Source of the DNA: Rugamonas aquatica
Lineage (GTDB): Bacteria > Pseudomonadota > Gammaproteobacteria > Burkholderiales > Burkholderiaceae_D
DNA length: 64,000 nt
Direction: 5' to 3'
NCBI RefSeq assembly: GCF_009380215.1
Contig: NZ_WHUG01000017.1
Coordinates: forward strand, 1 to 64,000
This document shows positions 21,876 through 30,178 of the stretch, in pieces. The number at the start of each line of letters is the position of its first letter. Positions within the stretch are counted from its first letter, which is position 1. A model generated the notes under the pieces. That model did no database searches. It was not told where the DNA came from and saw only the letters and a list, made by a program, of their open reading frames with translations. The position numbers were made by a program, and so were the translations under genes.

Positions 21876-24671
21876 TTAGAACGAGTAAGCAGCGGTCGCG
21901 CCGAAGGTGCGGAACAACGGCGAGAAGGTGTCGCGGTAGTTGACCGGCGTATCCTGGTTCAACAGATTGTTGATGTACAGGCTCAGCTTCACGTTCTTGA
22001 TGCCGGTGTACGCCAGGTTGTAGTCTACCGTGGTGTAGGCGCGAACGCGACCACAAGCAGCCATGTTTTCCGGAGCAACCTTGTTGGTTACGCAGAAGTC
22101 TGGGGTGTCGTCGCTATTCAGGCTGTAACCACCGTTGTAGTTCAAGGTGACGCCCTGATCGAACTTGCCGGTTTTCAGCGAAGTACGCAGTTTGGTCGCC
22201 AAACGGCCGCCGCCGGTATAGTTGCCGGCGTTGTTCATGCCGTAGGCGTTGTCAGCCACCAGGAAGGACTGGTAGTTCAGCAAGTAGGTACCATCCAGCT
22301 TGATTTTCAAGTCGCCGACATTCGTGATCTTGATGCGACCGGACATGTCGAAATCGAAGCCGGAAGCACGGGTCTTGCCGGAATTGACATACGGGTTATA
22401 CACCAGTCCCAGCTTACCGATGCCCTGGAAGTTGGTGGTGGTGGCCGGCGCGTACTTTTTCACCAGAGAAATAAACTCGTTATCGGTGGCGGTATTGTCA
22501 ACACGCAGCAACTGACCAGCCGGCAGCGCGGCTTCGTTTTTCAGCACGTCGCCAACGGTACGGGTACCGATTTCGTCTTTGCGTTCGATGTTGTAGTAAT
22601 CGATCGCCAGGGTCCAGTTCTTGATCGGTTCAAAGACCATGCCCAAGGTGTACGAACGCGAGGTTTCTGGCTTCAGGTCCTTGTTCGAATTGACAAAGCT
22701 AGGCAGCGAAGCCAGGCAGTCGTTGTTGCGGTAAGTGTTGGACAGCAGCTTATCGGTCGCGGTGGCAGTCTTCGAGTTCTGCACCAGGTTGTTCAGCTCG
22801 GAAGCGATCGGGCAACGACGTGGGTCGATGACGCTGTTCGCGACCGAGCTACGACCCAAGCCATTACCGGACTCAACAATGTTCGGCGCACGGAAACCAC
22901 CCGAGGCCGTACCGCGCAACACCAAGGAATCGGTAGCATTGATTTTCAGACCGACCTTAGGCGAAATGTGGGCTTCAGCACCGCTGGTTTTGTCGGCACG
23001 CAGCGCGGCGCTCATTTCAACGCGCTTGATCACCGGAATGGTCGCCTCGCTGAACACAGCGTAGTGGCTGACGGTATCTTTCACCTGCAGGCCGAACACG
23101 CCGACCAGCTCGCCATTCAGCACATTGTCCGAGCTCTTCATTTCATACGATTCGCGACGCAGATCGGTGCCCACGGCGATGCTCAGCGGACCAGCTGGCA
23201 GTTGCATCACTTCACCGCTGACAGTGGCGTCAATGAAGGAGATATTGGACTTGCCGGCGGTGGTACGAATCGGGAACATGGTGTTCAGCAGCGCTGGGTC
23301 GTTTTGCTGACCAAACTTGTAGCTGTTGCTGACGATCGCGTCGGTGTAACCCTTGGCGCTGACGGCGCGGGTAGACTTGGTTGCCGACGAGGTCATGTAG
23401 CCAGCCGCCGATTTCCAATCGTAGTTACCGAGGGTGCCGGTCAGTGCCAGCATGACGCGGGTCTGATCCGATTCCGTGCGGTTGAAGTTAAATCCATTAC
23501 CGGTGTCCATCAGACGGGCACGGTATTCAACCGGGAACGAGTATGGATTGCCATTGTTGCCAACTGGCAGTTTCGGATAGGTGAAAGGACCAACCATCTT
23601 ACCGGCGATCGCGTTGTACCAGATATTGGTCGCGGTGGTGGTGCCGCCGTTGCTCGCGCTCAGCGGAGCGACGATGTAATCATTGGTGGCGCCGGCGGTG
23701 GTGATTTCAAAGTTGGCGTCGATCTTTTCGCCGATTTTGAAGTGGGTGTTGCTGACCGCAGCATAGCGCTTGTTGTTCGTGGTCTGGCCGGTGTACGGCA
23801 AGGTATCGAATTTGCACAATTTGTCGGCCGGATCGACCTGATCTGGCGGGCAGCCTGGAGCGGCGACAATGTTCGTGCTGCTCAGGAAGTAGTTACCGGT
23901 TGGCGAGAAGGTGCTCTTGGCATCCCAGGTCGAGTGGCCTGGGGTCTGGCGATACCAGTCCGGGTAACGATTACGCAGTTCGCCGGTCGTGTAGCCGTCG
24001 CGCTTGTAGCCTTCGAAGGTGATATAGGTGTTGAAGCCTTGCTTGTCGATGTCGCCGTAGCCGTAAATGGCCGAGGCGCTGCGGTTGCGGCGGTCCTGGA
24101 AGCCGTCGGTGGCTTCATAGTTGACCTGCACCTTACCGCCTTCAAAGTCCTTACGCAGGATAATGTTGATCACGCCTGCAACCGCATCGGAACCGTAAAT
24201 AGCGGATGCGCCGTCTTTCAGGATCTCGATGCGCTCGATCGCTTCGGTGGCGATCGCGTCCAGGTTGGTGAAGTTTTCTTGCGCGCCATCAGACAGGCCG
24301 TAAGGGGAGATGCGGCGGCCGTTGACCAGAACCAGAGTCGAAACCTTGCCCAGGCCTCGCATGCTGACGCCGGACGAACCGGTGGCGAAGCTGCCCGAGC
24401 TGGCGCCGGCGGAGCTGATGCTGGTGCTGATCGAGCTGGCAGCGTTCAGCAGGCCCAGTACCGTATGTTCACCGGTACGCTCGATGTCGTCACGGGTCAT
24501 AACTTGAACCGAGGCGGAAGTTTCGCTGTCGGTGCGTTTGATGCTGGAGCCGGTGATTTCAACGCGCTGCAGCTTTGGTTCTTCAGCGGCTTGCTGAGCG
24601 ATGGCGTGCTGCGAGAAAGCGACGGTCAATGCGATAGCGATCGCACTTTTTTTAAAAAGTGGTTTATTCAA
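21876..24671 (-). CDS. TonB-dependent outer-membrane receptor
   Basis: A 931-residue receptor with a signal peptide (MNKPLFKKSAIAIALTVAFS, cleavage near AIA), a plug domain containing SGVSMRGLGKVSTLVLVNGR and IEILKDGASAIYGSDAVAGV, and a long beta-barrel ending in the outer-membrane signature GATAAYSF. The start is TTG, supported by GGGAG 5 nt upstream and by the intact signal peptide. Such receptors import siderophores, cobalamin, sugars or peptides with TonB-ExbBD energy; the substrate cannot be read from sequence. It lies alone between rpsJ and DUF817 with its own terminator. Confidence 0.9.
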   Translation of the reverse strand: MNKPLFKKSAIAIALTVAFSQHAIAQQAAEEPKLQRVEITGSSIKRTDSETSASVQVMTRDDIERTGEHTVLGLLNAASSISTSISSAGASSGSFATGSSGVSMRGLGKVSTLVLVNGRRISPYGLSDGAQENFTNLDAIATEAIERIEILKDGASAIYGSDAVAGVINIILRKDFEGGKVQVNYEATDGFQDRRNRSASAIYGYGDIDKQGFNTYITFEGYKRDGYTTGELRNRYPDWYRQTPGHSTWDAKSTFSPTGNYFLSSTNIVAAPGCPPDQVDPADKLCKFDTLPYTGQTTNNKRYAAVSNTHFKIGEKIDANFEITTAGATNDYIVAPLSASNGGTTTATNIWYNAIAGKMVGPFTYPKLPVGNNGNPYSFPVEYRARLMDTGNGFNFNRTESDQTRVMLALTGTLGNYDWKSAAGYMTSSATKSTRAVSAKGYTDAIVSNSYKFGQQNDPALLNTMFPIRTTAGKSNISFIDATVSGEVMQLPAGPLSIAVGTDLRRESYEMKSSDNVLNGELVGVFGLQVKDTVSHYAVFSEATIPVIKRVEMSAALRADKTSGAEAHISPKVGLKINATDSLVLRGTASGGFRAPNIVESGNGLGRSSVANSVIDPRRCPIASELNNLVQNSKTATATDKLLSNTYRNNDCLASLPSFVNSNKDLKPETSRSYTLGMVFEPIKNWTLAIDYYNIERKDEIGTRTVGDVLKNEAALPAGQLLRVDNTATDNEFISLVKKYAPATTTNFQGIGKLGLVYNPYVNSGKTRASGFDFDMSGRIKITNVGDLKIKLDGTYLLNYQSFLVADNAYGMNNAGNYTGGGRLATKLRTSLKTGKFDQGVTLNYNGGYSLNSDDTPDFCVTNKVAPENMAACGRVRAYTTVDYNLAYTGIKNVKLSLYINNLLNQDTPVNYRDTFSPLFRTFGATAAYSF

Positions 24672-24992
24672 AACTGCTCCCAGATGTGGTTGTGTAATCT
24701 GCGCGTTCGCTATCGCCCATCGGGGGTAGGATGAACCTAGCTTTTCACGTCTGCCGTAAATTTCGCATATTGATGGGGCCTTGAAAAGGCAAAATGCGAT
24801 ATTTATTACCGTTTGGTTACTTTATTCGCGAAGTTGTTGTTTTTCGGAACAATTGTTGCTCGGACACTCGTGCATGATGGGCAATGTTGTTTATCAGGAT
24901 GGTAAACGACAATGGGGCCGGGCGCGTCCGCGTATGCGGACAGGCCCGGCCCCATCATCAGCCAGCGGAATACGCCGCCGACTGCAAACTTA
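24672..24992 (-). other. 321-bp gap between rpsJ and the TonB receptor
   Basis: It holds the large hairpin after rpsJ at one end and the long leader of the TonB receptor at the other. No cobalamin box, Fur-type box or other riboswitch signature was recognised. TTGCCT and TATGCG at 17-bp spacing on the minus strand, near 24780, are a weak promoter candidate. I see no coding sequence. Confidence 0.6.
24912..24955 (-). terminator. Large hairpin after rpsJ, end of the str operon
   Basis: An outer 12-bp stem ATGGGGCCGGGC / GCCCGGCCCCAT encloses an inner hairpin GTCCGC-gtat-GCGGAC. No T-run follows on the minus strand, so it is either a rho-aided terminator or a 3' stabiliser. It marks the point where the S10 operon is interrupted. 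Confidence 0.6.
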
Positions 24993-25310
24993 TTACTGCA
25001 GTTTGATTTCGACGTCAACACCAGCTGGCAGGTCCAGCTTCATCAGTGCGTCAACGGTCTTGTCGGTTGGGTCGACGATGTCCATCAGGCGCTGGTGGGT
25101 ACGGATCTCGAACTGGTCGCGCGAGGTCTTGTTGACGTGTGGCGAACGCAGAACGTCGAAACGCTGGATGCGGGTTGGCAGTGGGACTGGGCCCTTGACA
25201 ACGGCGCCGGTGCGCTTAGCGGTGTCAACGATTTCCAGTGCGGACTGGTCGATCAGCTTGTAGTCGAAAGCTTTCAGGCGAATACGGATTTTCTGGTTTG
25301 GTGCGGACAT
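24993..25310 (-). CDS. rpsJ: 30S ribosomal protein S10 (NusE)
   Basis: S10 is part of the 30S head and, as NusE, links ribosomes to NusG and antitermination complexes. MSAPNQKIRIRLKAFDYKLI, the loop GPVPLPTRIQRFDVLRSPHV and RTHQRLMDIVDPTDKTVDAL are diagnostic; 105 residues. A GAGGAAA site precedes the ATG. In most bacteria rplC follows directly; here a hairpin and foreign genes follow. Confidence 0.98.
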   Translation of the reverse strand: MSAPNQKIRIRLKAFDYKLIDQSALEIVDTAKRTGAVVKGPVPLPTRIQRFDVLRSPHVNKTSRDQFEIRTHQRLMDIVDPTDKTVDALMKLDLPAGVDVEIKLQ

Positions 25311-25381
25311 GATATTTCCTCAAAAGAGCGAACTGACAACTATGTAGCGTCAGCAATGTTTAAAAGAACGAGTATTACTGC

Positions 25382-25420
25382 AACAGGGTCGACATGGTAT
25401 CACACCATGCCGACCCTGTT
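25382..25420 (-). other. Long hairpin between tuf and rpsJ
   Basis: Two 17-nt arms (for example ACAGGGTCG-a-CATGGT / ACCATG-c-CGACCCTGT) pair with a single mismatch around a 5-nt loop. No T-run follows in the operon direction. It is the most stable intercistronic structure in the str operon and is likely to shape mRNA processing between tuf and rpsJ. Confidence 0.6.
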
Positions 25421-25439
25421 TCATCTCAGCGCTTAAAAA

Positions 25440-26630
25440 TTAAGCGATGATTTTAGCAACAACGCCTGCACCAACGGTACGGCCGCCTTCGCGGATAGCG
25501 AAGCGCAGACCTTCTTCCATCGCGATCGGGTTGATCAGCTTGACGGTGATCGACACGTTATCGCCTGGCATAACCATTTCTTTGTCCGCTGGCAGTTCGA
25601 TCGAACCGGTCACGTCAGTCGTACGGAAGTAGAACTGTGGACGATAGTTGTTGAAGAACGGAGTGTGACGGCCGCCTTCGTCTTTCGACAGAACATAGAT
25701 CTCACCGGTGAAGTGGTTGTGCGGCTTGATCGAGCCTGGCTTCGCCAGAACCTGACCACGCTGTACGTCTTCACGCTTGGTGCCGCGCAGCAGCAGACCA
25801 ACGTTGTCGCCGGCTTGACCCTGGTCCAGCAGCTTGCGGAACATTTCCACGCCGGTGCAAGTGGTTTTGACGGTGTCAGTGATACCAACGATTTCGATCT
25901 CTTCGCCGACCTTGATGATGCCGCGCTCGATACGACCGGTCACAACGGTACCGCGACCCGAGATCGAGAACACGTCTTCAACTGGCATCAGGAAGGCGCC
26001 GTCCACTGCGCGCTCTGGCGTAGGGATGTAGGTGTCCAGTGCTTCGGCCAGGGCCATGATGGCTTGCTCGCCCATTGGGCCGGTGTCGCCGTCCAGCGCC
26101 ATACGTGCCGAACCTTTGACGATAGGCAGGTCGTCGCCTGGGAAGTCGTACTTCGACAGCAACTCGCGCACTTCCATTTCAACCAGTTCCAGCAGTTCTG
26201 CGTCGTCGACCAGGTCGCACTTGTTCAGGAACACGATGATGTATGGAACGCCAACTTGGCGGGCCAGCAGGATGTGCTCGCGGGTCTGTGGCATTGGGCC
26301 GTCAGCTGCGGAGCAAACCAGGATCGCGCCGTCCATCTGCGCTGCACCGGTAATCATGTTTTTGATGTAGTCGGCGTGGCCTGGGCAGTCAACGTGAGCG
26401 TAGTGACGGCCGGAGGTTTCGTATTCGACGTGTGCGGTGTTGATGGTAATACCGCGTGCTTTTTCTTCTGGAGCAGCATCGATCTGGTCGTATGCTTTGG
26501 CTTCGCCGCCGAATTTCTTCGACAGAACGGTAGCGATCGCAGCGGTCAGGGTGGTTTTACCGTGGTCGACGTGGCCGATGGTGCCGACGTTGACGTGCGG
26601 CTTGGTCCGTTCGAATTTCTCTTTTGCCAT
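25440..26630 (-). CDS. tuf: Elongation factor Tu
   Basis: EF-Tu delivers aminoacyl-tRNA to the ribosome as a GTPase. The 396 residues show the G motifs GHVDHGKTT, DCPGHADY and NKCDLVDD, the effector RGITINTAHVEYE, and the second and third beta-barrel domains ending RTVGAGVVAKIIA. A clear AAGGAAG site precedes the ATG. This is the str-operon copy; many betaproteobacteria have a second tuf elsewhere, which cannot be judged here. Confidence 0.98.
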   Translation of the reverse strand: MAKEKFERTKPHVNVGTIGHVDHGKTTLTAAIATVLSKKFGGEAKAYDQIDAAPEEKARGITINTAHVEYETSGRHYAHVDCPGHADYIKNMITGAAQMDGAILVCSAADGPMPQTREHILLARQVGVPYIIVFLNKCDLVDDAELLELVEMEVRELLSKYDFPGDDLPIVKGSARMALDGDTGPMGEQAIMALAEALDTYIPTPERAVDGAFLMPVEDVFSISGRGTVVTGRIERGIIKVGEEIEIVGITDTVKTTCTGVEMFRKLLDQGQAGDNVGLLLRGTKREDVQRGQVLAKPGSIKPHNHFTGEIYVLSKDEGGRHTPFFNNYRPQFYFRTTDVTGSIELPADKEMVMPGDNVSITVKLINPIAMEEGLRFAIREGGRTVGAGVVAKIIA

Positions 26631-26660
26631 TTTATTCTTCCTTAGAACAATGTTTTAAAT

Positions 26661-26689
26661 TTGCTGCCGGAGGATCTCCCCGGCAGCAA
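26661..26689 (-). other. Hairpin between fusA and tuf
   Basis: A perfect 10-bp stem TTGCTGCCGG / CCGGCAGCAA with a 9-nt loop lies in the 69-nt fusA-tuf gap, without a following T-run in the operon direction. It is likely an mRNA processing or stability element. Confidence 0.55.
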
Positions 26690-26699
26690 TAGATACAAA

Positions 26700-28805
26700 T
26701 TACTTAGCTTTAGCGGTAACGATCGCGTCGATAACGTGCTTAGGCGCTTCCGAGTAGTGCTTGAATTCCATCGTGTAGGTAGCGCGACCTTGCGTTGCGG
26801 AACGCAGGGTGGTCGAGTAACCGAACATTTCCGACAGAGGCACTTCAGCTTTGATGATCTTGCCACCGCCGCCTGGGATCTCGTCCATGCCCTGCACCAT
26901 ACCGCGGCGGGACGACAGATCGCCCATCACGGTACCGGCGTAGTCTTCCGGCGTTTCCACTTCCACAGCCATCATCGGCTCCAGAATAACTGGCGACGCT
27001 TTGCGGCAGCCTTCTTTGAATGCCATCGAAGCGGCCATCTGGAACGCGTTTTCGTTCGAGTCCACATCGTGGTACGAACCGAAGAACAGCGTGACCTTGA
27101 CGTCGACCACTGGGTAGCCAGCCAGAACACCGGTGTTCAGGGTGCCGCGCACGCCTTTTTCCACCGCAGGGATGTATTCGCGAGGAACGGTACCGCCCTT
27201 GATCGCGTCAACGAATTCGAAGCCCTTGCCTGGTTCTTGCGGTTCGATCTTCAGAACCACGTGACCGTATTGACCACGACCACCCGACTGCTTGACGAAC
27301 TTGCCTTCGGATTCTTCGCACGATTTGCGGATCGTTTCGCGGTAGGCAACCTGTGGCTTACCGACGGTCGCTTCCACGCCGAATTCGCGCTTCATACGGT
27401 CAACGATAATTTCCAGGTGCAGCTCGCCCATACCACCGATGATGGTCTGGCCCGACTCTTCGTCGGTTTTCACGCGGAACGAAGGATCTTCCTGAGCCAG
27501 ACGGTTCAGTGCCAGACCCATTTTTTCCTGGTCAGCCTTGGTCTTTGGTTCCACCGCCTGTTGAATCACCGGCTCTGGGAAGACCATGCGCTCCAGCACG
27601 ATGATCGAGGTCGGATCGCACAGGGTTTCGCCGGTGGTCACGTCTTTCAGACCAACTGCAGCGGCGATGTCGCCGGCGCGCACTTCTTTGATCTCTTCGC
27701 GCTGGTTAGCATGCATCTGCAGAATACGACCCAGACGCTCTTTACGGCCTTTGACCGAGTTGTACACGGTGTCGCCCGAATTGATGGCGCCCGAGTACAC
27801 ACGGAAGAAGGCCAGCTGGCCGACGAACGGGTCGGTCATGATCTTGAAAGCCAGCGCCGAGAACTTCTCGTCGTCCGATGCTTTACGGGTGGTTGGCTGT
27901 TCGTCCTCGTCGGTACCGCCGACGTCGTCGATGTCCAGTGGCGACGGCAGGTATTCGATGACCGCGTCCAGCATGGCCTGTACGCCCTTGTTCTTGAAGG
28001 CGGTACCGCACATCATAGGAACGATTTCGGAAGCGATGGTGCGTTCGCGCAGCGCTTTCTTGATCTCGGCTTCCGACAGGTCGCCTTCTTCCAGGTACTT
28101 GTTCATCAGGTCTTCGGACGCTTCAGCAGCGACTTCAACCATCTTCTCGCGCCACTCGGCTGCCGACTCGGCCAGCTCAGCTGGGATCTCGACGTAGTCG
28201 AACTTCATGCCCTGGGATGCTTCGTCCCACAGGATGGCTTTCATCTTGACCAGATCGATCACGCCTTTGAAGTTTTCTTCAGCGCCGATAGGGATCTGGA
28301 TCAGGACCGGGTTCGCCTTCAGGCGAGCGCGCATCTGCTCGTAGACCTTGAAGAAGTTGGCGCCGGTACGGTCCATCTTGTTGACGAAGGCCAGACGTGG
28401 CACTTTGTACTTGTTGGCCTGACGCCATACGGTTTCCGACTGTGGCTGTACACCGCCCACTGCGCAGTAAACCATGCAAGCACCATCCAGCACGCGCATC
28501 GAGCGTTCAACTTCAATGGTGAAGTCAACGTGGCCCGGGGTGTCAATGATGTTGATGTGGTGCTCAGGGAAGTTGTTAGCCATACCTTTCCAGAAGCAGG
28601 TCGTCGCTGCCGAGGTAATGGTAATGCCGCGCTCTTGTTCCTGCTCCATCCAGTCCATGGTGGCGGCGCCATCGTGAACTTCACCGATCTTGTGGTTCAC
28701 GCCCGTGTAGAACAGAACGCGTTCGGTGGTGGTGGTCTTACCTGCATCGATGTGAGCGGAGATACCGATATTGCGGTAGCGCTCGATGGGGGTCTTGCGG
28801 GCCAT
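26700..28805 (-). CDS. fusA: Elongation factor G
   Basis: EF-G catalyses ribosomal translocation and, with RRF, ribosome recycling. The ATG chosen gives MARKTPIERYRNIGISAHID (701 residues), the usual start, with an AGGAA site upstream; an in-frame extension of 25 codons is not conserved. G motifs AHIDAGKTTTTE, DTPGHVDFT and NKMDRTGANF are intact and the domain IV signature GGRGQYGHVVLKIEP is present. It is placed between rpsG and tuf, the standard str order. Confidence 0.98.
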   Translation of the reverse strand: MARKTPIERYRNIGISAHIDAGKTTTTERVLFYTGVNHKIGEVHDGAATMDWMEQEQERGITITSAATTCFWKGMANNFPEHHINIIDTPGHVDFTIEVERSMRVLDGACMVYCAVGGVQPQSETVWRQANKYKVPRLAFVNKMDRTGANFFKVYEQMRARLKANPVLIQIPIGAEENFKGVIDLVKMKAILWDEASQGMKFDYVEIPAELAESAAEWREKMVEVAAEASEDLMNKYLEEGDLSEAEIKKALRERTIASEIVPMMCGTAFKNKGVQAMLDAVIEYLPSPLDIDDVGGTDEDEQPTTRKASDDEKFSALAFKIMTDPFVGQLAFFRVYSGAINSGDTVYNSVKGRKERLGRILQMHANQREEIKEVRAGDIAAAVGLKDVTTGETLCDPTSIIVLERMVFPEPVIQQAVEPKTKADQEKMGLALNRLAQEDPSFRVKTDEESGQTIIGGMGELHLEIIVDRMKREFGVEATVGKPQVAYRETIRKSCEESEGKFVKQSGGRGQYGHVVLKIEPQEPGKGFEFVDAIKGGTVPREYIPAVEKGVRGTLNTGVLAGYPVVDVKVTLFFGSYHDVDSNENAFQMAASMAFKEGCRKASPVILEPMMAVEVETPEDYAGTVMGDLSSRRGMVQGMDEIPGGGGKIIKAEVPLSEMFGYSTTLRSATQGRATYTMEFKHYSEAPKHVIDAIVTAKAK

Positions 28806-28843
28806 AATTATTCCTAAATCTTTTAATGGACAAAACCGAGCGC

Positions 28844-28863
28844 CATTTTTGCTGACAAAAATG
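28844..28863 (-). other. Small hairpin between rpsG and fusA
   Basis: An 8-bp AT-rich inverted repeat CATTTTTG-ctga-CAAAAATG lies in the rpsG-fusA gap about 40 nt upstream of the fusA start. With T and A runs inside the stem it is a weaker structure than its neighbours. Confidence 0.4.
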
Positions 28864-28919
28864 AGCCCGGCCTCGAACAACAGATAACAGCCAGACCACG
28901 AAGGGCCCGGCCGATTTGA

Positions 28920-29390
28920 TTAGAAGCGGAAGTGCGAGAACGCCTTGTTCGCTTCTGCCATACGGTGCACTTCATCACGCTTCTTCATCGCACCGCCGCG
29001 GCCTTCAGCCGCTTCCATCAGCTCACCGCCGAGGCGTTGTGGCATGGATTTTTCGCTGCGCTTGTTTGCAGCTTCACGCAGCCAACGCATGGACAGAGCC
29101 ATACGACGCACTGGGCGCACTTCAACCGGCACCTGGTAGTTTGCACCACCGACGCGACGGGATTTTACTTCAACCAGTGGCTTGGCGTTGTTGATCGCGG
29201 TTGCGAACACTTCCAGCGGGTCTTTGCCCGACTTGGCGGCGATGTGCTCGAAGGCACCGTAGATGATGTTTTCTGCGACCGATTTTTTACCGGACAGCAT
29301 CAGAACGTTCACGAACTTCGCGACATCCGTGTTGCCGAATTTTGGATCCGGCAGAATCTCGCGCTTGGGTACTTCACGACGACGTGGCAT
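28920..29390 (-). CDS. rpsG: 30S ribosomal protein S7
   Basis: S7 organises the 16S 3' major domain and, in E. coli, represses its own str operon translationally. The start MPRRREVPKREILPDPKFGN (156 residues) has AAAGGAAT 6 nt upstream; five extra in-frame codons upstream are not used in the family. NIIYGAFEHIAAKSGKDPLE, NYQVPVEVRPVRRMALSMRW and the C-terminal HRMAEANKAFSHFRF match S7. Confidence 0.97.
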   Translation of the reverse strand: MPRRREVPKREILPDPKFGNTDVAKFVNVLMLSGKKSVAENIIYGAFEHIAAKSGKDPLEVFATAINNAKPLVEVKSRRVGGANYQVPVEVRPVRRMALSMRWLREAANKRSEKSMPQRLGGELMEAAEGRGGAMKKRDEVHRMAEANKAFSHFRF

Positions 29391-29539
29391 ATCAATTCCT
29401 TTCAATCTTCAGTTGAGGTGCGCAGATATGGGATTCGCACTCTCGCGGAGGGCCATCATAGCCATCCACTTACTCGACCAATTGCGGTCGATTACATTCA
29501 CTTAGTATGTTGCCACTGAGCGAAAACTTTTAATGCAGA

Positions 29540-29923
29540 TTACTTCTTGGCTTGCTTGGCACGCTTGGTACCGTATTTCGAGCGAGCTTGCTTACGGTCT
29601 TTAACGCCCTGGGTATCCAGTGCACCGCGAACCATGTGGTAACGCACACCTGGCAAGTCTTTTACACGACCGCCGCGCAGCAGAACAACGCTGTGCTCTT
29701 GCAGGTTGTGGCCTTCACCGCCGATGTACGAAATAACTTCGAAACCGTTGGTCAGACGCACTTTGGCCACTTTACGCAGAGCCGAGTTAGGCTTCTTAGG
29801 AGTGGTGGTGTACACACGGGTGCAAACACCGCGCTTTTGCGGGCTGTTTTCCAGCGCCGGCGATTTGCTTTTCACGGTCAGAGCGACGCGTGGATTGCGA
29901 ATCAGTTGATTGATGGTTGGCAT
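29540..29923 (-). CDS. rpsL: 30S ribosomal protein S12
   Basis: S12 monitors codon-anticodon pairing at the decoding centre. The 127 residues include MPTINQLIRNPRVALTVKSK, TPKKPNSALRKVAKVRLTNG and GGRVKDLPGVRYHMVRGALD. The two lysines whose change gives streptomycin resistance, K43 and K88, are wild type, and D89 (a methylthiolation site in other bacteria) is present. It is the first gene of the str operon. Confidence 0.98.
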   Translation of the reverse strand: MPTINQLIRNPRVALTVKSKSPALENSPQKRGVCTRVYTTTPKKPNSALRKVAKVRLTNGFEVISYIGGEGHNLQEHSVVLLRGGRVKDLPGVRYHMVRGALDTQGVKDRKQARSKYGTKRAKQAKK

Positions 29924-30084
29924 CGTTATAAACCCAACAAAATTACAACATTAATAACCCGGACCGGAGTCCGGCGACTAAAACCTAGTCCCGACTTACA
30001 GGCACAACGGAGGCGCGAATAGCCACTCGCGAGGAGCGGCCTGAAACAGCGTATACGATGTGCAGAATAAATTGAGAACTCGCG

Positions 30085-30113
30085 AGTATAGACGTGGTCT
30101 GAGCACCAGTCAA
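30085..30113 (-). promoter_or_regulatory. Promoter of the str operon
   Basis: Minus strand TTGACT (30108-30113), 17-bp spacer, TATACT (30085-30090): near-consensus sigma70 boxes about 160 nt upstream of rpsL. The leader between promoter and rpsL contains a GGACCGGAGTCCGG-like inverted repeat, which could form a leader hairpin. Confidence 0.8.
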
Positions 30114-30178
30114 TCTATTTCGCGGCGGAATGCGGCCCCGCGGGGCAAGCAAACACTAGCTGAAAGGTCAAGAAACGC

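Noticed and set aside
24672..24911. Possible riboswitch in the long leader of the TonB receptor
   Set aside because: No cobalamin box or other known riboswitch core could be found on the minus strand.
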